From: Lentisphaeria bacterium
GTDB lineage: Bacteria > Verrucomicrobiota > Lentisphaeria > Victivallales > UBA1829
Length of the DNA: 64,000 nt
NCBI GenBank assembly: GCA_003526375.1
Contig: DPDG01000113.1
Span: 52,919-116,918, forward strand
Direction of reading: 5' to 3'
A program made the translations under genes and the position numbers. The notes under the pieces were generated by a model that did not search any database, was not told the origin of the DNA, and worked only from the letters and a program-made list of their open reading frames with translations. Positions 17,400-26,345 of the stretch are shown here, piece by piece (within the stretch, counting starts at the first letter, position 1; each line of letters opens with the position of its first letter).

Positions 17400-18437
17400 A
17401 TGAAGCCTGCCATATCCGTGATCGTGCCATTCTACAACATTGAACAATACGTATCCTACTGTCTGGACTCCATTCTGGCGCAGACGTTCCGGGACTTCGA
17501 ACTGATCTGCATCAACGACGGATCCAAAGACGGCACGCGGGAACTGCTGGACGCCTATGCGGAAAAGGATTCCAGAGTCAAAGTGATTCATCAGGAAAAT
17601 CAGGGAGTGTCTGCGGCGCGAAACAACGGATTGCAGCTTGCCGCAGGAAAATATATTGCCTTTATCGACGGGGACGACGCAGTTACGCCGGAATATCTTG
17701 AAATTCTTTACTCCGAGGCGGAAAAATCAGGGGTGGATTTTGCATTCTGTGATTATGCAAAAACAGAAGCGGATCAAAGGAGCGTTCCGGAACCATGCAG
17801 AGAACATCCGGCAGACATCATACAGGACAGCATCATCCATTCCCAACTGTCGAAAAAGATCAGGCTTCCTGTTTTCCCATGGGCAAAACTTTTCCGCAGA
17901 GACTTCCTCGCCGATGCGCCGTTTGTCCCCGGTGTCTATTTTGAAGATTACCTTTTCTTTTACACCAGTCTTTTCCGCCTGAAAAAAGTCTGCCGCATCA
18001 AAGCGCTCATGTATCTTTACACGCAAACGCCGAACTCCATCATGCACTCCCCGTTTTCCATAAAAAAGGCAAAATCCTATCTGGTCATTTACGATCAGAT
18101 GATGAAACTGGAAGACAGGCTCTCATCTCCGGAAGATAAAAAACTTTTTCACCGCAAAGCCGTCGGGCAACTGCGCAGCATACTCAGCGGGCTTTACGAT
18201 CTGAACAAGGAAGACCTGAAAGAGATACTGCCGCTGATTCAGGATCATTTCTCCCGCTGGCACGCGGACGGGAAACTGCCCCTCCATGATTTCAGGCTCA
18301 AATACCGGCTTCTCCTGCTGATGCTGATCAAACGCTGGAACAAGTGCCTGTTTTCCCTGTTTGAACTGGATGTGAAAACCGGCGGTTGGGTGAGGAATTC
18401 CATCCGCCGGAAACGCCTCAGAGAACTTCAGCGCTGA
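17400..18437 (+). CDS. Family 2 glycosyltransferase
   Basis: 345 residues. The GT-A motifs are ISVIVPFYNIEQYVSYCLDS at the N-terminus, INDGSKDGT (nucleotide binding) and AFIDGDD (metal binding, ~residues 88-94). The C-terminal region (KNRxPVFPWAKLFRRDFL, FEDYLFFY) resembles WcaA/EpsJ-like glycosyltransferases of capsule or LPS assembly; the conserved ExD-type acidic motif is FEDY. It has no membrane span. Promoter candidate at 17290-17317, ribosome site AAAGGG before the ATG. Its last 20 bp overlap the 3' end of the convergent alpha-2-macroglobulin gene. The precise sugar is unknown. Confidence 0.88.
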   Translation: MKPAISVIVPFYNIEQYVSYCLDSILAQTFRDFELICINDGSKDGTRELLDAYAEKDSRVKVIHQENQGVSAARNNGLQLAAGKYIAFIDGDDAVTPEYLEILYSEAEKSGVDFAFCDYAKTEADQRSVPEPCREHPADIIQDSIIHSQLSKKIRLPVFPWAKLFRRDFLADAPFVPGVYFEDYLFFYTSLFRLKKVCRIKALMYLYTQTPNSIMHSPFSIKKAKSYLVIYDQMMKLEDRLSSPEDKKLFHRKAVGQLRSILSGLYDLNKEDLKEILPLIQDHFSRWHADGKLPLHDFRLKYRLLLLMLIKRWNKCLFSLFELDVKTGGWVRNSIRRKRLRELQR

Positions 18438-21400
18438 CGCCGGGGCACCAGTTTTTCAGTTCGTCGGTGTAGTAAAGCCATGCACGCGACGCCGGAGCGG
18501 TGTAAGAACCGGGAATCACAGCTTTGAGGCTTACAGGAACGCGAACCGTTTCATCCGCACGCAGAGCGCGCCAGTAAAGAACCAGCCCGCCGTCGAACAT
18601 CTCCCACGCGGCAATGCGCCTGGCGCTCACAAGTTCTTTGAGTTGATCGTAACGCACCTCGAATCCGGCGGGAATTCCAATCACGGCAAGCGGCATCGAA
18701 ACATCCTTGCCGCCGTTGCGCACCGTCACATTCAGCTCCGCAATCTCCCCCTCCTTTACCGTTGCGCAGGAGAGCGCAGTTTCCACCTTGACGGCACAAT
18801 CCGGCGCGGACACGGGAAGCTTCGTATTGCATGAAACTTCAAGCGTAAAGGGCATTTCGGAGCCGTCCTCCATGACAAGTCCGACGGTATGAGTCCCCGG
18901 CGTCATTGCAATGGAGAAGTCAGGCAGTTCGATCGTGCCTTTCGATTCTTTCGTAAAAGAAACGGGATTGCCGAAAGGCCTGCCGTCCACGACCAGACGG
19001 ACACTTCCGGGATTCTTCGGGACGGCGCGCGCCTTGTCATAGGCGTTGATCGCCTTCAAAGCAAGGATCGTGGACTGCGTCGAGCCGAAACGCCCATTTT
19101 TGCACCGTTCGAAAAGCCATTTCATCGCAGACTCCACATTCGGAGCGAACCTGCCGTCGATCCGCAGCCATGCAAGCACGGCAAGCGAAGTCGTTTCAAT
19201 CTTCAGCGAGTCGCCGCCGGAACACGTGATCGTAGTTTTTCCTCCGCCGACGGCGCCGTTCTTTTCCTGCGAGGCGGCAAGCCCGGAAGCCAGTGAGAGG
19301 GCGTTCTTTCCGTCATGCGCAAGAAAAAGAATATTTGCGCCGAGCGCACGGATGTAGCTGTCTTCCGATTGAAGCGCGATTTTCTTCACATGTTCAATTT
19401 CACGCGACAACTCCACAGGAGCGGTGCCGGACTCAAGAAGCGTCCAGAGGATATAAGCATTGGTTGTCGGAGCCGGAGCCCGCCCGAAAGAGTCCAGCGC
19501 CCGCTCATTGCGGAGAAAGCCGCCATTTCCGTCACGTCTGCTCAACAGCCACTTTTCCGTACGTTCCAGCATACTGCGGTCAACGGGCATGACCTCCTTC
19601 ATTTCATGGAACTGCATCAGGCCGTAAGCCGTCAGCGCCTCATGCCCGGGGTCTCCGCCGAACCATTCGTATCCATTATTTTCAGACTCGAATCCGGTCA
19701 GTTTTTCATACCCCTGCTCCAGAAGTCCGGCTGCCTTGCGGATTTTCTCAGGAGAAACGCCCTGATGGCTCAGGAAATACTGCTGCGCCATCACCAGAGG
19801 ATAGGTCGTGGAGCTGGTCTGTTCGAAGCATCCGCAGGGCTGGCGGAGCAGAGCGTTGAGCGCCTCCTCCATTCCGGCAAGCGGGCTCGGATAGAGCTTC
19901 GCAGATGCTTTCACGGACCCGGCTTCCACATCCGCCGGGATCGTTATTGTACAACTGTACGGCATCTTCGAGTTCAGGAGCCCGCCCGCATTGAATGCAA
20001 CGGGAAAACCGGAAGGCAGGACATTGACCCGGCGCACCACCTTATCCGCATACCCCTCCGCCGCGGCATGGAACGTAAGTTCCAGAACACCGGCTTTCGC
20101 GGGAATCACAGTGACGGCAATGCGTCCCCGCTCCCCCGGATTCAGCGTCTCCAGAGTCAATGCTTTTCCGATCGTTTCATGATTCGCCTTGACGGCAAGA
20201 TTCACGTTCTTCAAAACCCTGTCCGTGGAATTCACAAGCGCAACAGGAACCTGAATCCGGTCTCCCGCCGTCGCGAAAACCGGAAGTTTCGGTTCGATAT
20301 AGAAAGGCTCCACGGAACGGATTGCGGCAGTTTGCACCCCCAGTGCGCCGTTGTTTCCGATTGCGTCCGCCGTCACGCGGAACGTCGTGATGCTGTCCGG
20401 CAGGTCGAATTCGACGGATACTTTCCCCGTGCGCGGATTTGTGCGGATACCGGCGTTCCAATAAATCGTTTCGGTAAAATCCCTGCGCTCGTTCGGCGTG
20501 CGATCCGGGCGCACCCTGTGCGCGTATTCACGCACGCTGACCGGCATCAGCGCTTTTTGCTTTGCGGCGGCATCCTGACGGACAATTCTGCGGAATGCAC
20601 CTTCCGCCGGGAGCAGGACCTGCGGAACAGCCTGTTCCGCTTTCTCTCCGGCAGGCGCTTTCTCCTCCCGCATGGCGGCAGGCATGACAGCCGCCTCAGC
20701 AATCACGGCTTCCCGGCGGACTCCGGCAAAATTCGCCTTAACACGATATCCGCGCGCCACAATCCGCCGCATCCATGCAAGAGCGCGTTTCGCCGGATTT
20801 TCATACTGTTTCACCAGTTCGTTGAAATCAACCGTGATGAATCTGCGCCATCCCTGCGTGCCGAGAAGCAGATCGACCGCCTCCGATGAATCCGGATTCT
20901 TCGCATCGAAATAAATCCGGGCGTCGGCAAGCTCCTTCACATCGTTCTCCAGATAGACCATCACCGGCAGAGACGGCGCCTGTTCCCGGCGTTCCGTCAT
21001 CTCAATCACGGATTCATCGGTCACATTCAGCCCGATCACGCTCTCCACGGGAGCTCCGTTCCGATCCGTGGCAAGAATGTTGAGTTTGACTTTCCCGCCG
21101 GGGACGAATGCCCTGCTCTCCGGAATAATCCGTACATTCGTAACAAACTTCGGCGCACGGAAGACGAGCCGCTCCGCAACGGGTTTGCTCCGGGAATCGT
21201 AGACGGTCGCAATCAGAACGCCTTCATGCTCCCCGGCATCCAGGGCAACCTCATTGGCGCCTTTCTTCAGGTCTGCCGAAGCAATGATGCGTTCCCGTCT
21301 GGAGAGAACAATCTTCGAGGCATCCGAATTCTCCGGCACCAGAACACGCAGCAATATCTTTTCCTCAAACGGATAAACATTCTTCGTGGAACTCAAAACC

Positions 21401-22404
21401 GCGCCGGACTCTTTCACCGCCGGAAGCGGATACCGTTTTTCAATTCCCGCAGGCGCATCGATCTTCAGAAAATAAGCGGTGTTTTTCAACGGTGTGAAAC
21501 TGAATACGCCGCGTCCCTCATGACGGGATACGGCATCTGCAACAGCTCTCCCGTCCGCAGTCACGATTTTTCCCGCCAGATCGGCGGGCTTTCCGTTTTT
21601 GAGATTCGCGGAAAAATAAATCCGGTTCGGCAGTCCGGCAACCATATCGCCGCCTTCGGGATAAAATATGATGTCAAGGTCCTTCAGAACCAGCGGCAGA
21701 CTCTTTGCGGCAGTCTCAAGCACACCGCCGTCGCGAACCAGAAAGGCGACGGTTCCATCCGTCTCCGCAATTTTCCCCGGCAGTTGGAACGATGCGGAAA
21801 GATTGCCTTCCCTGTCCGCTTTCAGCCCCGGAATACGTGCAATCTCCCGGTCTCCCAGACGCGCAATAAGAGTCACGTCCGCATTCTCCGGCACTCCGCC
21901 CTCGGCGCGTTTGACGTTCAAGGCGACATGAACGGATTCCCCTGCCCCGTAAGCTTTTTTCAGGAATTCGATCTGTGTTTTCAGGCGCGGCGGAGTATAG
22001 GCGCGTATCTCAAAGGAACGCTCCGCTTCGGCGGAACCGTTGACGGAACAGAATGCGCGGTAGACACCTCCCCTCAGATCAGCCGGAATCCGGAATGCAA
22101 TTCCTCCGGTACTGTCCGACACTCTGCCGGAAAGGGTTTTCACCACATCTCCGCGCGGTCCTTTGATTTTGAGTGTCGCCGCATGATTTTCCCGCACGGG
22201 GAAATTATGGAAAGCATCCAGCGCCACGATCCGGAAATAGATGGTCTCCCCCGGACGGTAGATCATCTTATCCGTCGAGAGATAGGCGGCGATCCGTTTT
22301 TCCCCGCCGAGATTGAGCTTCGGAATTTCAGGCATTGTCAGCGCCAGCCCCAGCAGAGCTCCGGCGGCAACGCCTGCGGACAATATCAGTTTCGTTTTCT
22401 TCAT
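18418..22404 (-). CDS. Bacterial alpha-2-macroglobulin family protein with intact thioester
   Basis: 1,328 residues from the ATG at 22404, chosen because AAAGGG is seven bases upstream; an ATG two codons earlier abuts it. N-terminal signal/anchor (LILSAGVAAGALLGLALTM), then MG domains including the YRPGETIYF signature, a Pro/Ala/Glu-rich spacer near residues ~585-640 that could serve as a bait region, the YWNAGIRTNPRTGKVSVEFDLPD core, and the thioester motif GCFEQ (Cys859, Gln862), followed by an alpha/alpha toroid thioester domain and C-terminal receptor-like domain. Bacterial A2Ms sit in the periplasm and trap proteases covalently. The usual partner, PbpC, is absent nearby; instead YaiI and a flavin reductase precede it. 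Central residue is Phe where GCGEQ is usual. Confidence 0.92.
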   Translation of the reverse strand: MKKTKLILSAGVAAGALLGLALTMPEIPKLNLGGEKRIAAYLSTDKMIYRPGETIYFRIVALDAFHNFPVRENHAATLKIKGPRGDVVKTLSGRVSDSTGGIAFRIPADLRGGVYRAFCSVNGSAEAERSFEIRAYTPPRLKTQIEFLKKAYGAGESVHVALNVKRAEGGVPENADVTLIARLGDREIARIPGLKADREGNLSASFQLPGKIAETDGTVAFLVRDGGVLETAAKSLPLVLKDLDIIFYPEGGDMVAGLPNRIYFSANLKNGKPADLAGKIVTADGRAVADAVSRHEGRGVFSFTPLKNTAYFLKIDAPAGIEKRYPLPAVKESGAVLSSTKNVYPFEEKILLRVLVPENSDASKIVLSRRERIIASADLKKGANEVALDAGEHEGVLIATVYDSRSKPVAERLVFRAPKFVTNVRIIPESRAFVPGGKVKLNILATDRNGAPVESVIGLNVTDESVIEMTERREQAPSLPVMVYLENDVKELADARIYFDAKNPDSSEAVDLLLGTQGWRRFITVDFNELVKQYENPAKRALAWMRRIVARGYRVKANFAGVRREAVIAEAAVMPAAMREEKAPAGEKAEQAVPQVLLPAEGAFRRIVRQDAAAKQKALMPVSVREYAHRVRPDRTPNERRDFTETIYWNAGIRTNPRTGKVSVEFDLPDSITTFRVTADAIGNNGALGVQTAAIRSVEPFYIEPKLPVFATAGDRIQVPVALVNSTDRVLKNVNLAVKANHETIGKALTLETLNPGERGRIAVTVIPAKAGVLELTFHAAAEGYADKVVRRVNVLPSGFPVAFNAGGLLNSKMPYSCTITIPADVEAGSVKASAKLYPSPLAGMEEALNALLRQPCGCFEQTSSTTYPLVMAQQYFLSHQGVSPEKIRKAAGLLEQGYEKLTGFESENNGYEWFGGDPGHEALTAYGLMQFHEMKEVMPVDRSMLERTEKWLLSRRDGNGGFLRNERALDSFGRAPAPTTNAYILWTLLESGTAPVELSREIEHVKKIALQSEDSYIRALGANILFLAHDGKNALSLASGLAASQEKNGAVGGGKTTITCSGGDSLKIETTSLAVLAWLRIDGRFAPNVESAMKWLFERCKNGRFGSTQSTILALKAINAYDKARAVPKNPGSVRLVVDGRPFGNPVSFTKESKGTIELPDFSIAMTPGTHTVGLVMEDGSEMPFTLEVSCNTKLPVSAPDCAVKVETALSCATVKEGEIAELNVTVRNGGKDVSMPLAVIGIPAGFEVRYDQLKELVSARRIAAWEMFDGGLVLYWRALRADETVRVPVSLKAVIPGSYTAPASRAWLYYTDELKNWCPGVSAEVL

Positions 22405-22453
22405 TGCCATACCCTTTCATTGGTTGTTTCAAGAGTTATGACGAGGCAAAAAC

Positions 22454-22957
22454 TCATTTATTAGAGCCGGAACCGATTTTTTCCCGTTTCAATTCTTCGA
22501 TCTGCCTTTTACGCAGATACTGGGCAGTAATGCGGTTGAGCTGGTTTGCGAACTCCTCGCGGTTCTTCGGGGTGAAAGATTTCGGGCCGCCCGTCATTTC
22601 CCCGGACGCACGCAAATCCTCCAGGATATCACGCATCGCCATGATGTTTTTAATGTTGGCATGAGTGTAAAGCCCCCCGCGCGGATTCAGCGCAACCGCT
22701 CCGGCAGTCAGAGAACGGTCCGCAAGAGGGATATCCGATGTAATCACCAGATCATCCTTTTCAATCCGCTCCACAATCCGGTCGTCGGCGGCATTGAACC
22801 CGCCGGATACGACTTCAAGAGAAACATATCCGGACAAAGGAATGCGCTGATGCGAGTTCGCCACCAGCACAACCGGAATGGAAGTGCGCTCCGCGGTCCG
22901 GTAGATCAGATCGCGGAGATCATGCGGCAGAGCATCGGCGTCAACCAGAATCTTCAT
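22454..22957 (-). CDS. YaiI/YqxD (UPF0178, DUF188) family protein
   Basis: 167 residues. The start MKILVDADALP and the motifs ITSDIPLADRSL and ALNPRGGLYT are diagnostic of the UPF0178 family, a PIN/NYN-like small nuclease fold with conserved acidic residues (D7, D9 and the SDIPLAD aspartates). The cellular role of the family is not established. Its ATG overlaps the stop of the flavin reductase gene by four bases, so the pair is translationally coupled. The alpha-2-macroglobulin gene begins about 50 bp downstream. Confidence 0.93.
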   Translation of the reverse strand: MKILVDADALPHDLRDLIYRTAERTSIPVVLVANSHQRIPLSGYVSLEVVSGGFNAADDRIVERIEKDDLVITSDIPLADRSLTAGAVALNPRGGLYTHANIKNIMAMRDILEDLRASGEMTGGPKSFTPKNREEFANQLNRITAQYLRKRQIEELKREKIGSGSNK

Positions 22958-23499
22958 CGGGCATTCCGCTTCCAGACGCCTGTAATTTCGGCAATGAAAA
23001 CCTGATGCGCCTCTTCGTCCGGCGCATACATGGTGGTTCTGGCGACCTGATCCAGAATGTTGTCCTTGACAAGCTGTCCGGCATAAAATTTTTTGCAGGA
23101 CATCACAAGGGAAGCCTCCGCATAGGCGACCGTCCCGAACGGAGTCTCGACGGGAGTGAAACCGCTCTCGGCAACCTTGTCGCAGTCGCGTCCGGATTTC
23201 CTTCCGAAAATCCGGAGCAGCTCATTGCGGTACTGTTCCGGATACGCCGAAAGTGAAAATTCCGGCTGTTTTTCGATGAATTCCAGCGTGTAGCGGGTTC
23301 TGCGGATGAAAATAAACGCAACGTTTTTATTCCAGAGCACCCCCATTCCGCCCCAGGAAACAGTCATGGAATTGAATTTTTCGCGGTCCCCGCCGGTCAC
23401 CAGCAGCCAGTCGCTGCCGATCAGGGAAAAAACATTGCGTTCGATTTCCCCGGCTTTGATTTCATGATACTGAGTTTGAAAAACGGTTTGGTCCAACAT
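22954..23499 (-). CDS. Flavin reductase-like (FMN-binding split-barrel) protein
   Basis: 181 residues. KFNSMTVSWGGMGVLWNKNVAFIFIRRTRYTLEFIE is the characteristic flavin-reductase-like core, with the N/S-M-T motif that contacts FMN and the RxxRYT segment near the phosphate. The C-terminal half (GFTPVETPFGTVAYAEASLVMSCKK; HQVFIAEITGVW) fits the same family found in strict anaerobes. It is cytoplasmic and probably reduces or binds FMN; its electron partner is unknown. It lies 72 bp downstream of the Na/Pi cotransporter gene and overlaps yaiI by four bases. Confidence 0.88.
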   Translation of the reverse strand: MLDQTVFQTQYHEIKAGEIERNVFSLIGSDWLLVTGGDREKFNSMTVSWGGMGVLWNKNVAFIFIRRTRYTLEFIEKQPEFSLSAYPEQYRNELLRIFGRKSGRDCDKVAESGFTPVETPFGTVAYAEASLVMSCKKFYAGQLVKDNILDQVARTTMYAPDEEAHQVFIAEITGVWKRNAR

Positions 23500-23570
23500 G
23501 AAAAATACCTCCTGTCTCCAAGCTGCGCAGCGAACGGCGGAAGCCTGAAAAAATTAAGTTTCAGTTTTTA

Positions 23571-26168
23571 TCAAAGGGCAAAATAATGCTTCTGAATTTC
23601 CGGGGCGCGGACGGCGATATTCGCGAGATGGTCGCCGATCCGTTCCAGCTCCCAGAGCATTTCAATGAAAATCACACTCGCCTCGACAGCGCATTTGCCG
23701 GAATTGCGGCGCTCGATATGGGACTGTTCATACCGCTTCGTCAGCATATTGATCTCCTGCTCATTCTCCATGACGCGGTTGGAAATCTCCTCGTTGACCG
23801 CCTCCGCGGGATCCCCGCCGATCATACCGGAATCCGGTTCGATATCTTTGAAAGAATCCTGATTGCGCATGTAATCCTTCTCGTAGCGCTTGGCAAGTTT
23901 GTTGATCTTCTTCTCCTCCTTCAGTGCGGAAAGCACGCTCTCCTTGTCCGTTCCGGCAAGCGCGATACGGACATTTTTCGCCTGAGAATCAAGCAGTCCC
24001 CAGAGACGGGCGAGATCCGCTTTCGCCACATCGGAAAGCTCCGCATTGGCTTTTGCAAGGCGTTTCGTCAGCTTCATGATGTTTTCCGTATGGTCGGCGA
24101 TACGCTCCGCGTCATTCGTGCAGTGCATCAGAAGCGGAATCAGATCCGACTGATGCTGCGTCAACGGACGGCGCGTGATCTGCACCAGATAATTCGTGAT
24201 CGCCGTCTGCATGTCGTCGATCCGCTGCTCCTGTTCGCGGAGTTCCTTGAATGCTTCGGAATCGACGTTCACGGTCAGGAAATGCCGATTGACCACGCAG
24301 TCGATCATTTTCCAGGAACCGGACACCATTTTGCGGATTTCGGCAACGGTCTGCTCCAGCGCCACGGACGGAGTTTTCAGAAGCAGGGGCTCCAGCGTAT
24401 GAGTCTTGAGCGACGCTTCGTCGTGCACCGGAAGAATGAATTCACAGAGCCTCGCAAACCATCCCATGAACGGAAACAGCGCAACCACGGTGACGATATT
24501 GAACAGCGTATGCGCCATCGCGATATGACGCTCGATATTCTGCGGAATCGGCGCGAATGCGTTGCCCGGTGTGATCGAGTTGACGAAATAGAGAAAAACC
24601 GAAGTGCGCGCGGGTCCGTAAGGGACATAGAAAAGAATCACCATCAGCAGAGCGCCGATCACGTTGAACAGGAAATGCGCCAGAGCGGACTGTTTCGCCA
24701 CGCGGTTCGCTGCAAGCGAGGCGAGCCATGCGGTGATCGTGGTTCCGATATTGGTTCCGATCAGGAGCGGCACCGCCGTATAGAAATTGACCAGTCCTCC
24801 GGCGGAAAGCGCGAGAATGATGCCGACCGCCGCCGCGCTGGACTGAATCAGGAACGTGGCGAGGACGCCGATCCCGATTGCCCCCATGACCGCCCCGATC
24901 GGCATGAAGCCGCCGTAACTGTGCGGGGCGCAGTCGAAGAGTTTGAAAAAGTTCACGAAGGAGGGAAACGATCCGAGGGTCCGCAGTTCATTGCTCATCA
25001 TCGACATGCCGAAGAAAATCAGCCCGAAGCCGAGAATCGCCGATCCCCAGCCTTTCACGACGCGGTTTTTGGAGATCATGACGAGGAAACCAATGGCAAC
25101 AGCCGGAAGCGCCAGCCCGGAAAGATTGAACGAAATGATCTGCGCCGTCACCGTGGTTCCGATATTCGCACCGAAAATGATTCCGATCGACTGCCGCAGA
25201 GTCAGAAGCCCCGCGTTGATGAAGCCGATCACCATGACGGTCGTTGCGCTCGACGACTGGATCACCGCAGTGACAACGGTTCCGGCGAGAACGGCAACCA
25301 GACCGTTGCGCGAAAAATACTGAAGGAACTTCTTCATGTTCTCGCCCGCGATCTGCTGAAGCCCGTCCGCCATCAGTTGCATTCCGAATACGAAGAAAGC
25401 CAGTCCTCCGATCACCCCGATGATCACGGTGACAAGGTCGATGCCGAGGACGCGCATCTGCGTCAGACGCATGAAATAGCCGCTTTTCGGGTCCGCCACC
25501 TCGACCGCGATCTTATATTCGCCGGTCTTTCCGCCGAGCTGAACATGCGTCTGCGCCACACCGTTGTCATCCGTAACCGCGGAACGGGTCAGGACTTTTG
25601 CGGTATTTTTATTTTCCGGACTTGAGATCACGCTGAAGTAAACCGGAATATGAGAAGCCGGTTTGCCGTCGGGTTTGACAAGGCGGATGGAGATCGGATC
25701 GTTCAGCAGGGAATTCACCCAGCCTTCCTGTTCTCCGCCGGAGAGCTTTGCGCCGACGCCGACGCGAACCAGCGTGCTGCGGTTTTCATGCCCGACCGGA
25801 GTCACACGGATATAATTGTCTCCGACGCTCTTTCCGGCAATGATTCTCGCGCCCGCGGCGCCGGTGATATCGGTTTCCACCTCGGATGGCTCGATTTTCA
25901 GGTCGGAACCCTCCACGGGGGTCAGCAGAAGCCTGACTCCGGGGACCCCTTCACTGCGGACTTTGCCGCCGGCGCTGCGCACCTCGGGCCCGCAGGCGAT
26001 GATCCGCAGTTCTTTCGAGAACGGCTCTCCCGGCAAAGCATACTGGTCCGCCCCCTGCGTGACTTTCAGTTGTTTGATCTCTCTGGGCGCACGTTCGGGG
26101 CCGCATGCGGCAAGAAAAAACACCATCATGAGAAACGTCACTGCAACGGACGCGGTTTTCCGGATCAT
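23571..26168 (-). CDS. Na/Pi cotransporter family protein fused to N-terminal Ig-like lipoprotein region and C-terminal PhoU-like domain
   Basis: 865 residues from ATG 26168 (GGAG six bases upstream; an earlier ATG at 26180 has none). Residues 1-22 look like a lipoprotein signal (FLAACG). Residues ~30-240 form two beta-sandwich-like repeats (PGVRLLLTPVEG...TDITGAAGARI; HIPVYFSVISSPEN...TDDNGVAQTHVQLG), as in Big_1-type invasin/intimin Ig domains. The membrane core follows with both PNaS signatures: TAVIQSSSATTVMVIGFINAGLL with GANIGTTVTAQ, and LIQSSAAAVGIILALSAGGL with GTNIGTTITAW. The C-terminal ~230 residues are helical, PhoU-like, and end in a second PhoU-like half. It likely imports phosphate with Na+ or tunes its efflux. 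A periplasmic Ig-like extension before the transporter is the unusual part. Confidence 0.9.
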   Translation of the reverse strand: MIRKTASVAVTFLMMVFFLAACGPERAPREIKQLKVTQGADQYALPGEPFSKELRIIACGPEVRSAGGKVRSEGVPGVRLLLTPVEGSDLKIEPSEVETDITGAAGARIIAGKSVGDNYIRVTPVGHENRSTLVRVGVGAKLSGGEQEGWVNSLLNDPISIRLVKPDGKPASHIPVYFSVISSPENKNTAKVLTRSAVTDDNGVAQTHVQLGGKTGEYKIAVEVADPKSGYFMRLTQMRVLGIDLVTVIIGVIGGLAFFVFGMQLMADGLQQIAGENMKKFLQYFSRNGLVAVLAGTVVTAVIQSSSATTVMVIGFINAGLLTLRQSIGIIFGANIGTTVTAQIISFNLSGLALPAVAIGFLVMISKNRVVKGWGSAILGFGLIFFGMSMMSNELRTLGSFPSFVNFFKLFDCAPHSYGGFMPIGAVMGAIGIGVLATFLIQSSAAAVGIILALSAGGLVNFYTAVPLLIGTNIGTTITAWLASLAANRVAKQSALAHFLFNVIGALLMVILFYVPYGPARTSVFLYFVNSITPGNAFAPIPQNIERHIAMAHTLFNIVTVVALFPFMGWFARLCEFILPVHDEASLKTHTLEPLLLKTPSVALEQTVAEIRKMVSGSWKMIDCVVNRHFLTVNVDSEAFKELREQEQRIDDMQTAITNYLVQITRRPLTQHQSDLIPLLMHCTNDAERIADHTENIMKLTKRLAKANAELSDVAKADLARLWGLLDSQAKNVRIALAGTDKESVLSALKEEKKINKLAKRYEKDYMRNQDSFKDIEPDSGMIGGDPAEAVNEEISNRVMENEQEINMLTKRYEQSHIERRNSGKCAVEASVIFIEMLWELERIGDHLANIAVRAPEIQKHYFAL

Positions 26169-26345
26169 AAAAGACTCCATGCTTGATTCAGAATTGTAAG
26201 AAGAAAGTTGAATTTACTATATCACATTTTTGCGAATTAACAATTCCGATACATATTAAATCAAAATTTTTGTGATGCGGTATTGTGTTTTCGGAGAGAG
26301 CGTGTACAGTATATAGCTTAAGTTTTTAACAAAAAGGAGTCGATC
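26169..26345. promoter_or_regulatory. Divergent intergenic region, nptA-like / aldolase-like
   Basis: 177 bp between divergent genes. AAAGGAG serves the aldolase-like start at 26346. TATATA near 26311-26316 is a possible -10 for that gene, but no well-spaced -35 is evident. No clear operator is seen. Confidence 0.35.

Noticed and set aside
23586..25625. 679-codon plus-strand open frame
   Set aside because: Antisense to the Na/Pi cotransporter; Arg/His/Asp-rich shadow composition.
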